DNA of 48,986 nucleotides from Oligoflexales bacterium (GCA_023301465.1 JALZUQ010000019.1:1-48986); one strand, 5' to 3'. Shown: positions 7,162 through 16,053, counted from the first letter of the stretch. Made by a program: numbers and translations. The notes: a model not told the origin generated them from the letters alone.

Positions 7162-8109
7162 ATGAAAGCAATCACCATCGAAAAATTTGGAACAGCAGAC
7201 ACACTAACCTATACCAATATGAATCGCCCAACCCCGGAAAACAATGAAGCACTCATAGAAGTTCACGCAACAGGAATCAACCCAGTTGATTATAAAATTA
7301 GAAACGGTGACTTGGAAGAAGTTTTTCCAACCCAGTTTCCAAAAGTTTTAGGAGGAGACATTTCAGGCGTCATCACAGAAATTGGCAGTGACGTCTCTAA
7401 ATTTAAAGTTGGAGATGAAGTTTTTCTTTCTGCTCCTCTTGACCAAAACGGTGGGTATGCAGAGTACACTGTGGTTCACGAAAAATACCTTGCTCACAAA
7501 CCAAATGAAATATCTCATATTGATGCCGCATCATTACCAGTAACTGGTTTAACAGCGGTTCAAACACTGCGTGATTTCTCAGGAATTAAAAAAGGAGACA
7601 ATGTTTTGATCCACGCTGGTGCAGGTGGGGTTGGTTCTTTTGCAATTCAGTATGCATCACACCTTGGAGCAAAGGTTTTCACAACCGGAAGTGCTAAGCG
7701 GTATGACTACCTAAAAAAACTAGGGGCAGATGTTGTCATTGATTACAATAAAGCAGACTTTGTAGAAATTGCAAAAGAACATGGTGGAATGGATATTGTA
7801 CTTGAGTCTGTTGGAGGAGATAACTACCTAAGAAGCTTAGAAGCGACAAAGGCTGGTGGTAAGGTTCCAAGTATTACTCATCCACCAGGAGAGAAAGAAG
7901 TAAAACTAGCAAAATCAAAAGGTATTAAGACAGACTTTTTCTTATTAGAAGGGATTCCATCTGACCTAGATGAAATTGCTGGACTTATTAAACAAGGGAT
8001 TGTAAAAACCAATGTTTCAAAGGTTTTTACGTTTGATCAAATTAAAGATGCTCATAATCAAATAGAATCTGGAAGAACTCAAGGGAAAATTGTTTTAAAA
8101 GTGAAGTAA
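7162..8109 (+). CDS. NADP-dependent quinone-oxidoreductase-like MDR enzyme
   Basis: A 315-residue cytosolic protein of the zinc-independent medium-chain reductase group. The N-terminal catalytic fold contains 'GINPVDYKIRNG' and 'GGDISGVI', and the nucleotide site is 'HAGAGGVGSFAIQ' (about 151-163). The zinc-ligand cysteines of alcohol dehydrogenases are absent, so quinones or enones are the likely acceptors and NADPH the donor. AAAGGA sits 7 nt before ATG. A strong terminator follows. A Fur box upstream hints at iron or oxidative-stress control, but the gene's own promoter (TATAGT near 7128) is separate. Confidence 0.85.
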   Translation: MKAITIEKFGTADTLTYTNMNRPTPENNEALIEVHATGINPVDYKIRNGDLEEVFPTQFPKVLGGDISGVITEIGSDVSKFKVGDEVFLSAPLDQNGGYAEYTVVHEKYLAHKPNEISHIDAASLPVTGLTAVQTLRDFSGIKKGDNVLIHAGAGGVGSFAIQYASHLGAKVFTTGSAKRYDYLKKLGADVVIDYNKADFVEIAKEHGGMDIVLESVGGDNYLRSLEATKAGGKVPSITHPPGEKEVKLAKSKGIKTDFFLLEGIPSDLDEIAGLIKQGIVKTNVSKVFTFDQIKDAHNQIESGRTQGKIVLKVK

Positions 8110-8125
8110 TATGGTTGTAAAAACT

Positions 8126-8159
8126 AAAAAGCCCAGCTTATATCTGCTGGGCTTTTTTT
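8126..8159. terminator. Bidirectional rho-independent terminator
   Basis: AAAAAGCCCAGC, an 8-nt loop, GCTGGGC and a run of T. The A-run on the 5' side makes it work in both directions, serving the convergent genes ending at 8109 and 8162. Confidence 0.9.
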
Positions 8160-8161
8160 AT

Positions 8162-8899
8162 TTATAAGTGTCCACCTACCGATTGAATAGGAACATGCCC
8201 ACCTTTAGTAGTGACCCACACAGCAACACTACGAGATTTTGGTTTTTTGAGTGTTTTTTGTTTTCTTAAAATAAAACTCGCTGCTCCTGATTTAATAGAA
8301 GTCTTTTGGTAATTTAAAACAACAAAATTATGCTTTAAAGTTTCTCCTGCATTTTCTCCTCCCTTTCTTCCTGTCGGTACTTTTGTTACAAAACCATTAC
8401 CAAGTATAGCAATATGAGCTTCATATCTTTTTTGGCTATGAAGCCCAGTGACTTTTAATGTTGCTTTTTGCAAATTTTGGAGATTTAACTCTAACTTCGG
8501 AACTGTTTTCTCAGGGTTTTCTAAACCTTTATCACCTAACTTTATTCTTGATTTAACACTTTTACCATTATTCACAAATGCAGGAGTATAGGTTGTATCT
8601 ACCTTCCATGCTGTTGCATAGTTTCTTTGTCTTTGAGAAAATTGACTTTGAGAGAAAGGATCTGTCCAACCTAAGTCGTTCCAGTAATCTACATGAAATG
8701 CTATTGGCACATATTTTTTCCATAAATCTGAGTTTTTGATCAAAGCATTCATTTGTTTTTCTGCAGGAGGACAACTACTACAACCCTCTGATGTAAACAA
8801 TTCAACCAAAGTCACCCTGTTTTTTTGTGAAATAAACTTCTTTGCCAAGAGAGAATTTGGCAAAACCACAAAAATCAACATAATATACAACGCTTTCAA
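8162..8899 (-). CDS. DUF1223 thioredoxin-fold secreted protein
   Basis: A 245-residue exported protein. 'VELFTSEGCSSCPPAEKQ' followed by 'AFHVDYWNDLGWTDPFS' is the hallmark of DUF1223, a periplasmic thioredoxin-like family of unknown function; the C-x-x-C pair suggests redox or metal chemistry. The start is TTG at 8899, supported by GGAGG 9 nt upstream; the first ATG (8881) would leave the signal peptide shorter but is possible. It is a single gene converging on the terminator at 8126-8159. Confidence 0.85.
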   Translation of the reverse strand: MKALYIMLIFVVLPNSLLAKKFISQKNRVTLVELFTSEGCSSCPPAEKQMNALIKNSDLWKKYVPIAFHVDYWNDLGWTDPFSQSQFSQRQRNYATAWKVDTTYTPAFVNNGKSVKSRIKLGDKGLENPEKTVPKLELNLQNLQKATLKVTGLHSQKRYEAHIAILGNGFVTKVPTGRKGGENAGETLKHNFVVLNYQKTSIKSGAASFILRKQKTLKKPKSRSVAVWVTTKGGHVPIQSVGGHL

Positions 8900-9015
8900 A
8901 ACAAAAGACCTCCATTAATTTTTTTTATAATTGACTATCATTAATTTTAACATACCATTGAGACACAAGATAATTTTGTTTTTGAGAATAACGACACAAT
9001 TGAAATGAGATAAAT

Positions 9016-10026
9016 ATGCAAAATTTTATTGAAAACCTTCCAAAAGCAGAACTACACTTACATATAGAAGGTTCTTTTGAACCGGAGCTTATGTTTGAAA
9101 TTGCAAATAGAAATAAAGTAGATATTCCTTTTAAAAATGTCGAAGAAATCAGGAAAGCATATGAATTTACAAAACTGCAAGATTTCTTAGATATTTACTA
9201 CCAAGGCATGAATGTTCTGCAAACCAGACAAGACTTTTATGACCTTACTTGGGCTTACCTATCTAAAGCCCACAAACAAAATGTTCGTCATGTTGAAATA
9301 TTCTTTGATCCTCAAGGACATACCACCAGAGGGGTTTCGTTTGAAAATGTTATTACGGGTATTCATGATGCTCTTCTTCAAGCACAAATAGAGTTCAAAA
9401 TGACCACAGGAATCATCATGTGTTTTTTAAGGCATCTCCCAGAGAAAGACGCCCTTCAAACTTTAGATCAAGCTACTTCGCACTTGGACAAAATTATTGG
9501 TGTGGGGTTAGATTCATCTGAAAAAGGCAACCCTCCAGAAAAATTCAAAACCGTCTTTGCAAAAGCAAGAGAATTAAACCTCAAAATTGTTGCACATGCT
9601 GGAGAAGAAGGCCCGCCTGAATATATTAGACAGGCAGTAGAAATTTTAAAAGTAGACCGCATAGATCATGGAAATAGAATTCTTGAATCATCAGAACTTA
9701 CCAAAAAAGTTGCAGATGCTGGAATACCACTTACGGTTTGCCCACTTTCAAATCTTAAACTATGTGTGGTTGAAAGCCTAGAAACTCACCCTCTCCGTAA
9801 AATGTTAAAGGCCGGATTAAAACCAACGATAAACTCAGACGATCCATCTTACTTTGGTGGCTACATGAATGAAAACTACTTACAAATCACAAAAGCTTTA
9901 AACCTTACAAAAAATGACATCATAGAACTTGCAAAAAACGCATTTGAAGCTGCATTTATCTCAGACACTCAACGAGAAAATTACCTAGAAGAACTGGAGC
10001 AATACGCAAGTCAAAAGCAGACCTAA
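9016..10026 (+). CDS. Adenosine/adenine deaminase family enzyme (adenine-deaminase type)
   Basis: A 336-residue cytosolic amidohydrolase. Zinc and catalytic residues are in place: H14 and H16 ('LHLHIEG'), H194 and E197 ('VAHAGEEGPP'), H218 ('RIDHGNR') and D275/D276 ('NSDDPSYF'). The segments 'EIFFDPQGHT', 'GLDSSEKGNPPEKF' and 'AGEEGPPEYI' match the Aah1-like adenine deaminase branch better than classic adenosine deaminase, so adenine to hypoxanthine in purine salvage is the more likely reaction. Full length for the family. Confidence 0.85.
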   Translation: MQNFIENLPKAELHLHIEGSFEPELMFEIANRNKVDIPFKNVEEIRKAYEFTKLQDFLDIYYQGMNVLQTRQDFYDLTWAYLSKAHKQNVRHVEIFFDPQGHTTRGVSFENVITGIHDALLQAQIEFKMTTGIIMCFLRHLPEKDALQTLDQATSHLDKIIGVGLDSSEKGNPPEKFKTVFAKARELNLKIVAHAGEEGPPEYIRQAVEILKVDRIDHGNRILESSELTKKVADAGIPLTVCPLSNLKLCVVESLETHPLRKMLKAGLKPTINSDDPSYFGGYMNENYLQITKALNLTKNDIIELAKNAFEAAFISDTQRENYLEELEQYASQKQT

Positions 10027-10063
10027 TGACCCAAAACCAGTTATCATCACGGCCACTGGGGGT

Positions 10064-10885
10064 TTATTCACCCTTTGGATTGCTTGTTTTTTTATTGAAA
10101 GATAATAATAAAGACAAAGCCCCAAAAACCACAAGAAACATGATTTGTGCTGCAGAAGTACTAATACTTTCAACTAAAAGTGACAATGCCAAACCAAATA
10201 ATGAAGCACTAAAAGCTGTGCATAACACGATAAAACTCAAAAATTTTTGATTTCTCATGCGTTTTCCAAACATCAAAGTAGGCAAAAGCAAAAAACCTAG
10301 AGTATAAAAAAAACCTAAACCATACAGGCTCGTTACAAGTATGATAGAAAACAAAAGAAATTCAAATTTACTTTCCGTTTGGATATTTAATACTGATTGA
10401 TCTAGAGTTCTCTTTGATATGAAGCTATTTGCCTTCATTGCGATATAAAGAGAAAGACTAAATACACAAAACATTGTTAAATTTTCTGTGAATGTAGATG
10501 TTACTAGATTTCCAAAAAAACCCACACTCAAATGAGAATCTAAGACGGGAAAAAAACCAATCAGTAAATACTGTAACGCAGAAAAAAAGACATATAAACC
10601 GATCATCCACTCCGAAGACTCTTTTTGATTTTTAACAAGCTTCGCTATGAAAATACTGCCAACAAGATAAAAAATGTAACTTAAAAACAGCCCTGCATAC
10701 AAAGAGTAGTGATCTGCAAAGATTAGTTTTGCTATTAAATTACCAATGAGTGCCAACTGTGATAGTGCAAAAATATCCATCACCCTACCGCGAGGCAGAT
10801 AATGAGTACCAGTCCAAGCTAATGCTGATGAAGACACAGCCGAAACTAAGAATGAAAATTTATAAAAAACAAATAAACTTATCAT
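10064..10885 (-). CDS. znuB: Metal ABC transporter permease (ABC-3/ZnuB type)
   Basis: A 273-residue polytopic inner-membrane protein with about seven or eight hydrophobic helices. Short positional signatures such as 'GFFYTLGFLLLPTLMFGK' and a C-terminal helix rich in Ser/Ala fit the ABC-3 permeases of Zn/Mn/Fe uptake systems. Its start overlaps the ATPase stop by 4 nt, and it is the last gene of the six-gene uptake operon. It is somewhat divergent, and metal choice is inferred from the histidine-rich neighbours. Confidence 0.75.
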   Translation of the reverse strand: MISLFVFYKFSFLVSAVSSSALAWTGTHYLPRGRVMDIFALSQLALIGNLIAKLIFADHYSLYAGLFLSYIFYLVGSIFIAKLVKNQKESSEWMIGLYVFFSALQYLLIGFFPVLDSHLSVGFFGNLVTSTFTENLTMFCVFSLSLYIAMKANSFISKRTLDQSVLNIQTESKFEFLLFSIILVTSLYGLGFFYTLGFLLLPTLMFGKRMRNQKFLSFIVLCTAFSASLFGLALSLLVESISTSAAQIMFLVVFGALSLLLSFNKKTSNPKGE

Positions 10886-11457
10886 AACTGAAGCTTTCGG
10901 TTGATTTTGAGCTCAGAGCCTAACGCCTGATGACTTACAATGATCATCACTAAGTCTTCATTTTTTTGTGAAATCTTTGCGAGAACCTTTAAAACGATAG
11001 ATTTATTTTGTTTGTCTAAGTGATTCAAAGGTTCATCTAATATAAGAACTCTGACATTAGTGGTTAGTTTTGTAAGGATCAAAGCTTTTTGCTTTTCACC
11101 ACCACTTGCTTCGTTCCATTTTTTTGATAAATACTCATCGCTTAGGTCATCTTCCCATAATTCATCTACACCATAAACCTTCAAAATTTCAGCGATTGTA
11201 TACGAAAAAAAATGATCTTCATGGCTAATTTGAGGCAAGTAAGAGATCTCACTTATATCTACTTGCCACTGAAAATCACCATTCATTGCCGAGACTTTGT
11301 TTAGTATGGTTTTGATAAAAGTCGACTTACCAGACCCATTAGAACCAGAAATGCTGAGGATATCCCCAGCATTTAATTCTAGATCAACAGTTGTTAGAGG
11401 TTTATGATCATATCCGATCTCTAACTGCTTGCATGAAAATATTTTATTTTTTTGCAT
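10882..11457 (-). CDS. znuC: Metal ABC transporter ATPase (ZnuC type)
   Basis: A short (191-residue) ATPase: Walker A 'GSNGSGKST' (38-46), Q-loop region 'SYLPQ', signature 'ASGGEKQKA', Walker B 'VLILDEP' and switch His 'VSH'. All motifs needed for hydrolysis are present, but the C-terminal extension of ZnuC-type ATPases (about 230-250 residues) is missing. It drives import through the adjacent permease, with overlapping reading frames on both sides indicating tight translational coupling. Confidence 0.85.
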   Translation of the reverse strand: MQKNKIFSCKQLEIGYDHKPLTTVDLELNAGDILSISGSNGSGKSTFIKTILNKVSAMNGDFQWQVDISEISYLPQISHEDHFFSYTIAEILKVYGVDELWEDDLSDEYLSKKWNEASGGEKQKALILTKLTTNVRVLILDEPLNHLDKQNKSIVLKVLAKISQKNEDLVMIIVSHQALGSELKINRKLQL

Positions 11458-12352
11458 AATTAGCTAAAGCAGAAATTTTACGAGCAATATGTAACTGATG
11501 AAGTCTATAGTTATGATACTTTTCATCTGACATGATACTCAAAGGCACTAACAATGTAGGAACTCCACTTGACTCCGTAAATTTACGAAGAACACCTTTT
11601 GGAGCGAGCGGTGTTGCAAAGGCAGCGTAAGTCTCAGACTTACCTGCTTGAATAGCAACTCTTGCAATACGTCCTGCTGATGGTGGAACACCCGGCACAC
11701 TCTCTATACTACCTTCATTTTCAAGCCCATACTCTTTCATAAAGTAACTAAACTCTTTATGGTACTCCATGAACTTTTTCTTTTTGAATGGTTTTAAAAT
11801 AGATGACACTTCCTCTTTGATTTGATTGAGCTTTTGCTTTAAAGCGACGTGATTTTTGAGGTAAAAACTTTTATGTGGTGGATCTATTTTAGTGAGTACT
11901 TTAACTACACCATTAGAAGCTTGAATCATCTTTGAAGGAGACAAATGAAAGTGTGGGTTTCCACTGGCATGAACATCCCCTCCTGAACGATCAATTTTTC
12001 CTTTTGGAATATCTATCGCTTCAATAAATGATCCAACATCACAAAAACCCGCACCACCGGGCTGTACACTTTGATTCCCTGATTTTTTTAGGATTTTAGG
12101 AGCCCAACCTAACTCAAGCTCCAAACCTACTTGGCAAAAAATATCTGCTCTGGAAACCTTACTGATAAAATGCGGCATCGCATCAATAAAGTGTGGGTCT
12201 TCACTGCCATTTAACAATGAGTCTACCTGTACTTGATTGCCCCCTAACTCACTCAGCAACCAAGCAATATCCGTTGTAGTCGTCACTACTCGAACTTTTC
12301 CGTGACACATACCTGAAAATAATAAGAACAAAACCAATAATTTAGAATTCAT
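11444..12352 (-). CDS. znuA: Periplasmic metal-binding protein of ABC importer (ZnuA/TroA-like)
   Basis: The mature part starts 'KVRVVTTTTDIAWLL', typical of the cluster A-I binding proteins, after a signal peptide MNSKLLVLFLLFSGMCHG. Candidate metal ligands are the histidines of 'SEDPHFIDAMP', 'NPHFHLSP' and 'EYHKEFSYF'; the usual C-terminal Asp is not evident ('LLVPLS' replaces the common DPL), so the fourth ligand is uncertain. I used ATG 12352: a longer frame to 12442 would overlap the barrel gene by about 100 nt and bury the signal peptide. A GGGGAG precedes the chosen start by about 11 nt. Confidence 0.8.
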   Translation of the reverse strand: MNSKLLVLFLLFSGMCHGKVRVVTTTTDIAWLLSELGGNQVQVDSLLNGSEDPHFIDAMPHFISKVSRADIFCQVGLELELGWAPKILKKSGNQSVQPGGAGFCDVGSFIEAIDIPKGKIDRSGGDVHASGNPHFHLSPSKMIQASNGVVKVLTKIDPPHKSFYLKNHVALKQKLNQIKEEVSSILKPFKKKKFMEYHKEFSYFMKEYGLENEGSIESVPGVPPSAGRIARVAIQAGKSETYAAFATPLAPKGVLRKFTESSGVPTLLVPLSIMSDEKYHNYRLHQLHIARKISALANYAKK

Positions 12353-13415
12353 GAGCTGGATGACTCCCCATAATAAAGATAAACTGTAAATCAAACCTTG
12401 AATCATCAATAGTCTGAACACCTTCTTCCATTTCCATTTCATGAGTCACGGTAGCTCTCACTTTTGTGAATTCACTGGAATGAAAAGTCCACTGACCGGT
12501 AAAACCATAATGAATCTGGTTAATACTCTTGTTGGTAATTGAATTTTCTTTGGTTAAATCTTTAAAACCATCGACTCTTAGACCAATAGAGTTTGCTTGA
12601 GATAAGCCGTATTCACCAAATAGATATAAACCTGCTTGTTGAGAAACCTCACCAAACGCATTTTTTTGTGTTCTAAACCAAGCTTCAGACTGCAACAACA
12701 AACGAATAAATTTTCCGTCTCTCCACTTTGCTGTCAAATCACTGCCGATCAATTGCATGCGATTCTTGTTGTTTTCTTTTCTTCCAAGGTAACTAAAACC
12801 AAGCTGAACACCGTTTGTAGAACTAAAAGGATAGAACCCTGCCATTCTTGCATAATGCGTGGGAGCCAATGGCCCCGCACCAGCAGTGTGTGCATGACCG
12901 AACCGAAACCCAGAAGTGATACCAACGGTTAATTCTAAAGGAAGGTCTGTTGGAAGATACAAGGTATATTCTAAACCAGAGTCAAAGACTCCTTCGTTAT
13001 CAAGTAGGTCTCTGTGCACCCTAGGTGCGTATGTAAAGTTCCAATCATGTTGATGAAAACGGTTCAACCTACCAATACCAAGAAAAAACTGACCTACTCT
13101 AAAGTTTGAATAAGGAATGATCTTTGAAGAAGCCAAATACATTTCATGGACTTCAAACATGACGTTCCCGCCCTCGTCATGAGCAGCTGCACTAATAACA
13201 CCATCAAAATTGTGGTCTGTAGGTGCAAAAAACAGCAATTCTGCACCGCGTAGAAGAACCTTATCACCAGCATCGCTCTCTTCAGACAGTGATTGTTGAT
13301 AAACCATGTCACCCGCAACTGATACTTCTAAACCCGATGCGAATACCCCTTTCATTCCACAACTAAAGAAGCACAAACAAATGATGAAATAGTTTTTAAG
13401 CATTTGAGTTTGCAT
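12342..13415 (-). CDS. Outer-membrane beta-barrel protein of the metal-uptake operon
   Basis: A 357-residue exported protein (signal ending near VFASG) with alternating amphipathic strands ending in a short aromatic-rich tail, as in outer-membrane barrels. Histidine-bearing segments such as 'RFHQHDWNF' and 'FGHAHTAGAGP' could guide metal. There is no TonB box or plug domain, so a porin-like channel is more likely than a TonB receptor. It overlaps the lipoprotein stop upstream and the binding-protein start downstream. AAAAGGA lies about 7 nt before ATG 13415; ATG 13403 is a possible alternative. Confidence 0.65.
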   Translation of the reverse strand: MQTQMLKNYFIICLCFFSCGMKGVFASGLEVSVAGDMVYQQSLSEESDAGDKVLLRGAELLFFAPTDHNFDGVISAAAHDEGGNVMFEVHEMYLASSKIIPYSNFRVGQFFLGIGRLNRFHQHDWNFTYAPRVHRDLLDNEGVFDSGLEYTLYLPTDLPLELTVGITSGFRFGHAHTAGAGPLAPTHYARMAGFYPFSSTNGVQLGFSYLGRKENNKNRMQLIGSDLTAKWRDGKFIRLLLQSEAWFRTQKNAFGEVSQQAGLYLFGEYGLSQANSIGLRVDGFKDLTKENSITNKSINQIHYGFTGQWTFHSSEFTKVRATVTHEMEMEEGVQTIDDSRFDLQFIFIMGSHPAHEF

Positions 13416-14151
13416 CCAGTGGTCCTTTTATTTGGATAATACTACCCTCTTCTGATTCTTTTATGCCCCAGTAAACACCTGAAGCTTTGCCGACGCCTAC
13501 CCAAACATCAAAGGCAAAGTCTTCAGTATTATAAAGACAACCACCGTCAAAAGTGCAACCTTCGTTATCAAAAAAATCTTTGCCTTTTTTCCAAAGCAAA
13601 ATGTGAGTGTCTGCGTGATCGTTATGAATATCTATAACGACATCCACAGAATGAGGATGGACTCCTTTTAGTGTATGTGTATGACTAAGCTTATTATGAA
13701 CAATGGTCATCTGAACACTTTCATCTACTTTTTGAAATGAAATATCAATACCACCACCCAGACGCTTACTTCCAAAGAAAGTGAAGGTTGTTTTTTTGTT
13801 GTTTTTGAGCTGAAGTTTTACCTCAAATGCGTGACCGGCATCGCCACTGTTGTTGGCAACACCATCAAGAATATACCCACCACCATTTAACGGTTTTGCA
13901 GTAACGCCACCTAAACTGAATAGTTTTGGTATTTTAGTTTCTACCGACGGTTTTTCAACTTCAACTTCAGCTTTTGGTTTTTCAGTAATAGTATTTTTAT
14001 CTTCAGGTTCGATCTTTGAATGAATCTCAACTTCAAGTTCTGGGGTTGAATCAGCGTCTACCACATTTACTTGGTCTGCTCCTGTATACTCACCTGTTAG
14101 CGAACCACAACCAACTATCAAAAACGTTACATATATAAATATTTTTTTCAT
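13396..14151 (-). CDS. Histidine-rich lipoprotein of the metal-uptake operon
   Basis: A 251-residue lipoprotein (lipobox 'LIVGC', Cys15). After an acidic, Pro/Glu/Lys-rich linker (about 25-75), a beta-rich domain contains a dense histidine patch: 'HNKLSHTHTLKGVHPHS' and 'DIHNDHADTH'. Such patches bind zinc, so the protein may capture metal at the outer-membrane surface and pass it to the barrel encoded next. The frame overlaps the barrel gene. Family not recognised; the zinc role is inferred from composition and context. Confidence 0.65.
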   Translation of the reverse strand: MKKIFIYVTFLIVGCGSLTGEYTGADQVNVVDADSTPELEVEIHSKIEPEDKNTITEKPKAEVEVEKPSVETKIPKLFSLGGVTAKPLNGGGYILDGVANNSGDAGHAFEVKLQLKNNKKTTFTFFGSKRLGGGIDISFQKVDESVQMTIVHNKLSHTHTLKGVHPHSVDVVIDIHNDHADTHILLWKKGKDFFDNEGCTFDGGCLYNTEDFAFDVWVGVGKASGVYWGIKESEEGSIIQIKGPLDANSNA

Positions 14152-14175
14152 TTTTATTTTCTTTTCTAAAGTTAA

Positions 14176-14769
14176 TTATTGAAACGATGGCTCAGAAGAA
14201 CCTTCTTTTCGGTAATGACATACGGCGTCTTTTTCACCCTTATGAATATGGCAAACTACAACACTTGTTTTTGAAACCCCTTTCACAGTATATTCAAATT
14301 TTGTCCATATATTTGTGCCATGATGATGGCTATTGTTTGCTTCTTCTATAACTTCTTCTGGCCAACAAGTTACTCTATCAATAACTTTTTCGTTCGTTTT
14401 CAATTTTTTATCTAGACTAGCAATAAACTTTATATAAGCAGCCCCAAATAATTTTGCTATAAATGGATATCTCTCTACATCCGTCACTTTTGAGCCTGAA
14501 TTAACAAAATCTTTTTCATGGCAAGTTAGTCCATAACTTCTAGCTTTACATTGATAATTAAAAAAAAGACCGTCCTTAGCTAGAACCTTAGAAGTTATTT
14601 GATCTTTTGAATCAATAAAAGCTTGCCACGCCAATGGATTAACCATTTCAGCAGCAACTTTCTTTTGTGTTTGGATCAACGAATCAAAAAGAGAATCACC
14701 CTCTAAAGCCAATGCACCATGACTAAGATTCCAAAACAAACTCAATACCAATAAAATTTTGATGATCAT
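14176..14769 (-). CDS. Secreted protein, first gene of the metal-uptake operon
   Basis: About 197 residues with a signal peptide (MIIKILLVLSLFWNLSHGALA). The C-terminal half has 'NNSHHHGTN' and four or more Cys, including 'VVCHIHKGEKDAVCHY', which could form disulfides or a metal site. I moved the start to ATG 14769 because AAGGAAA lies about 5 nt upstream, better than ATG 14787. No family recognised. It leads the operon, 24 nt before the His-rich lipoprotein, so a periplasmic metal-handling role is a reasonable guess only. Confidence 0.6.
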   Translation of the reverse strand: MIIKILLVLSLFWNLSHGALALEGDSLFDSLIQTQKKVAAEMVNPLAWQAFIDSKDQITSKVLAKDGLFFNYQCKARSYGLTCHEKDFVNSGSKVTDVERYPFIAKLFGAAYIKFIASLDKKLKTNEKVIDRVTCWPEEVIEEANNSHHHGTNIWTKFEYTVKGVSKTSVVVCHIHKGEKDAVCHYRKEGSSEPSFQ

Positions 14770-14840
14770 CTTGCTTTCCTTTTTCATTTCAATTGACGAA
14801 TAAGAATATAAGTCCCGTAATTAGCAAATAGCTGCATACT

Positions 14841-14885
14841 GATCAATATTAATCACCAATGTATATAAAGAGTGATTAAATGATC
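14841..14885. promoter_or_regulatory. Inverted-repeat operator candidate upstream of the metal-uptake operon
   Basis: TTAATCAC (14849-14856) and its exact inverse GTGATTAA (14872-14879) are 15 nt apart, and outside each lies GATCA/TGATC. It sits about 70-115 bp before the first operon gene (minus strand). A Zur-like regulator is the natural candidate, though the sequence is not the gamma-proteobacterial Zur consensus. Confidence 0.4.
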
Positions 14886-14957
14886 GTAATCAGGTTGGTT
14901 CTGTCAGATGTGTTTTATGTAAGTTGCTGTTAATAAAGAGTTTAAAAATATCTAAAC

Positions 14958-14981
14958 CTATATCAAAATATTTTTATATAG
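14958..14981. promoter_or_regulatory. 24-bp near-perfect palindrome upstream of the SahR-like gene
   Basis: The arms CTATATC-AAAATATTTT-TATATAG match except at one pair. It lies 50-73 bp before the GTG start at 15031, next to the likely -10 region (TATAAAAT), as expected for an autoregulatory ArsR-family operator. Confidence 0.5.
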
Positions 14982-15030
14982 TTTAATATAAAATCCGATA
15001 GAATAAAAGCAAGAAGAATAAAGGTACTGA

Positions 15031-16035
15031 GTGAACCAAACCCAAAACATCGCCTCTTTCCAAGAACCATCAACATCATCTGCTGAAGGCATGGCAAAGT
15101 TTTATAAAGCAGCCGGCGATAGTATTCGCTTGGATATTCTCAGAGTTTTAAAAAACGAGTCTTTTGGAGTTCAAGAGTTGGCTTATATATTCTCGGTGGC
15201 ACAACCAGCAATGAGTCACCACCTCAAAGTGCTCACAAAAAGCGAACTCGCAAAAACAAGAAGACAAGGCAATACGATTTTTTACCGCAGAGCCATGACT
15301 AGCCCTGATTCAAAAACCCAGAGAATGATGTCTAACCTCTTTCAGGAGTTGGACAAACTCCCGCTTCAAGAAGATATTCAAAAAAATATCGAAGTCATTT
15401 ATGAAAAACGTTCAAAGGTTTCTCGTGCTTTCTTCGAGAAAAACGCTCATCAATTCACAGAAAAACAAGGTGAACTCTGTGAACTCACAGAATACTTACG
15501 CCATATGATGGAACTATTGGAACTTGCCAACCTTTCCAAAAATGCGAAAGTCCTTGAAGTTGGACCAGGACATGGTGGTTTTTTAAGAGAACTTAGTGGA
15601 CGCTACTCTAACCTTGTTGCACTGGACCGTTCAGAAAAAATTCTTGGTGTCGCAAAAAAACAAATGGCAAACCGTGCCGAAAAAATAAAATTTATTTGCC
15701 AACCGTTAGAAGACTACCAACTTGAAACATCTGAGTCTCCATACGACGTTGTTATTCTAAACATGGTCTTGCACCATATACCATCACCCATGAACGCCTT
15801 TCATAAATTAAGTGAGCTTGTCGTTTCTAACGGTTTTATCATGATTGCTGATCTTACACCTCATGAGCAAGAATGGGTTAAGAACTCGTGCGGAGATCTC
15901 TGGCTGGGCCTTGAGCCACAAGAACTACAAGCTTGGGCAAATGAGGCTGGCTTTCAAAAGAAACAAAGTCTATATCTTGGACTGAAAAATGGTTTTCAGA
16001 TCCAACTTAAGTTATTTCAAAACATTAACGTTTGA
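15031..16035 (+). CDS. ArsR-family regulator fused to methyltransferase domain (SahR-like)
   Basis: A 334-residue cytosolic protein. Residues about 20-90 form a winged helix of ArsR type ('QPAMSHHLKVLTKSELAKTRRQGN'). Residues about 150-330 form a class I methyltransferase fold with SAM/SAH-site motif 'VLEVGPGHGGFL' (174-185) and 'LHHIPSPMNA'. This domain pair directly upstream of ahcY matches the SahR regulators of the methionine cycle, which sense S-adenosylhomocysteine. It lacks the metal-site cysteines of ArsR. The start is GTG with AAAGG upstream. It is probably co-transcribed with ahcY (18 nt apart) and controlled through the palindrome at 14958. Confidence 0.8.
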   Translation: MNQTQNIASFQEPSTSSAEGMAKFYKAAGDSIRLDILRVLKNESFGVQELAYIFSVAQPAMSHHLKVLTKSELAKTRRQGNTIFYRRAMTSPDSKTQRMMSNLFQELDKLPLQEDIQKNIEVIYEKRSKVSRAFFEKNAHQFTEKQGELCELTEYLRHMMELLELANLSKNAKVLEVGPGHGGFLRELSGRYSNLVALDRSEKILGVAKKQMANRAEKIKFICQPLEDYQLETSESPYDVVILNMVLHHIPSPMNAFHKLSELVVSNGFIMIADLTPHEQEWVKNSCGDLWLGLEPQELQAWANEAGFQKKQSLYLGLKNGFQIQLKLFQNINV

Positions 16036-16053
16036 TCATTAAGGAGAATGAAT

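Noticed and set aside
12353-12442. Longer start for the metal-binding protein
   Set aside because: It would overlap the barrel gene by about 100 nt and put 30 residues before an otherwise ideal signal peptide.
14990-16053. SAH riboswitch before ahcY
   Set aside because: The leader before the SahR-like gene is about 30-40 nt and the gap to ahcY is 18 nt, too short for an SAH aptamer; regulation by the ArsR-type protein is sufficient.
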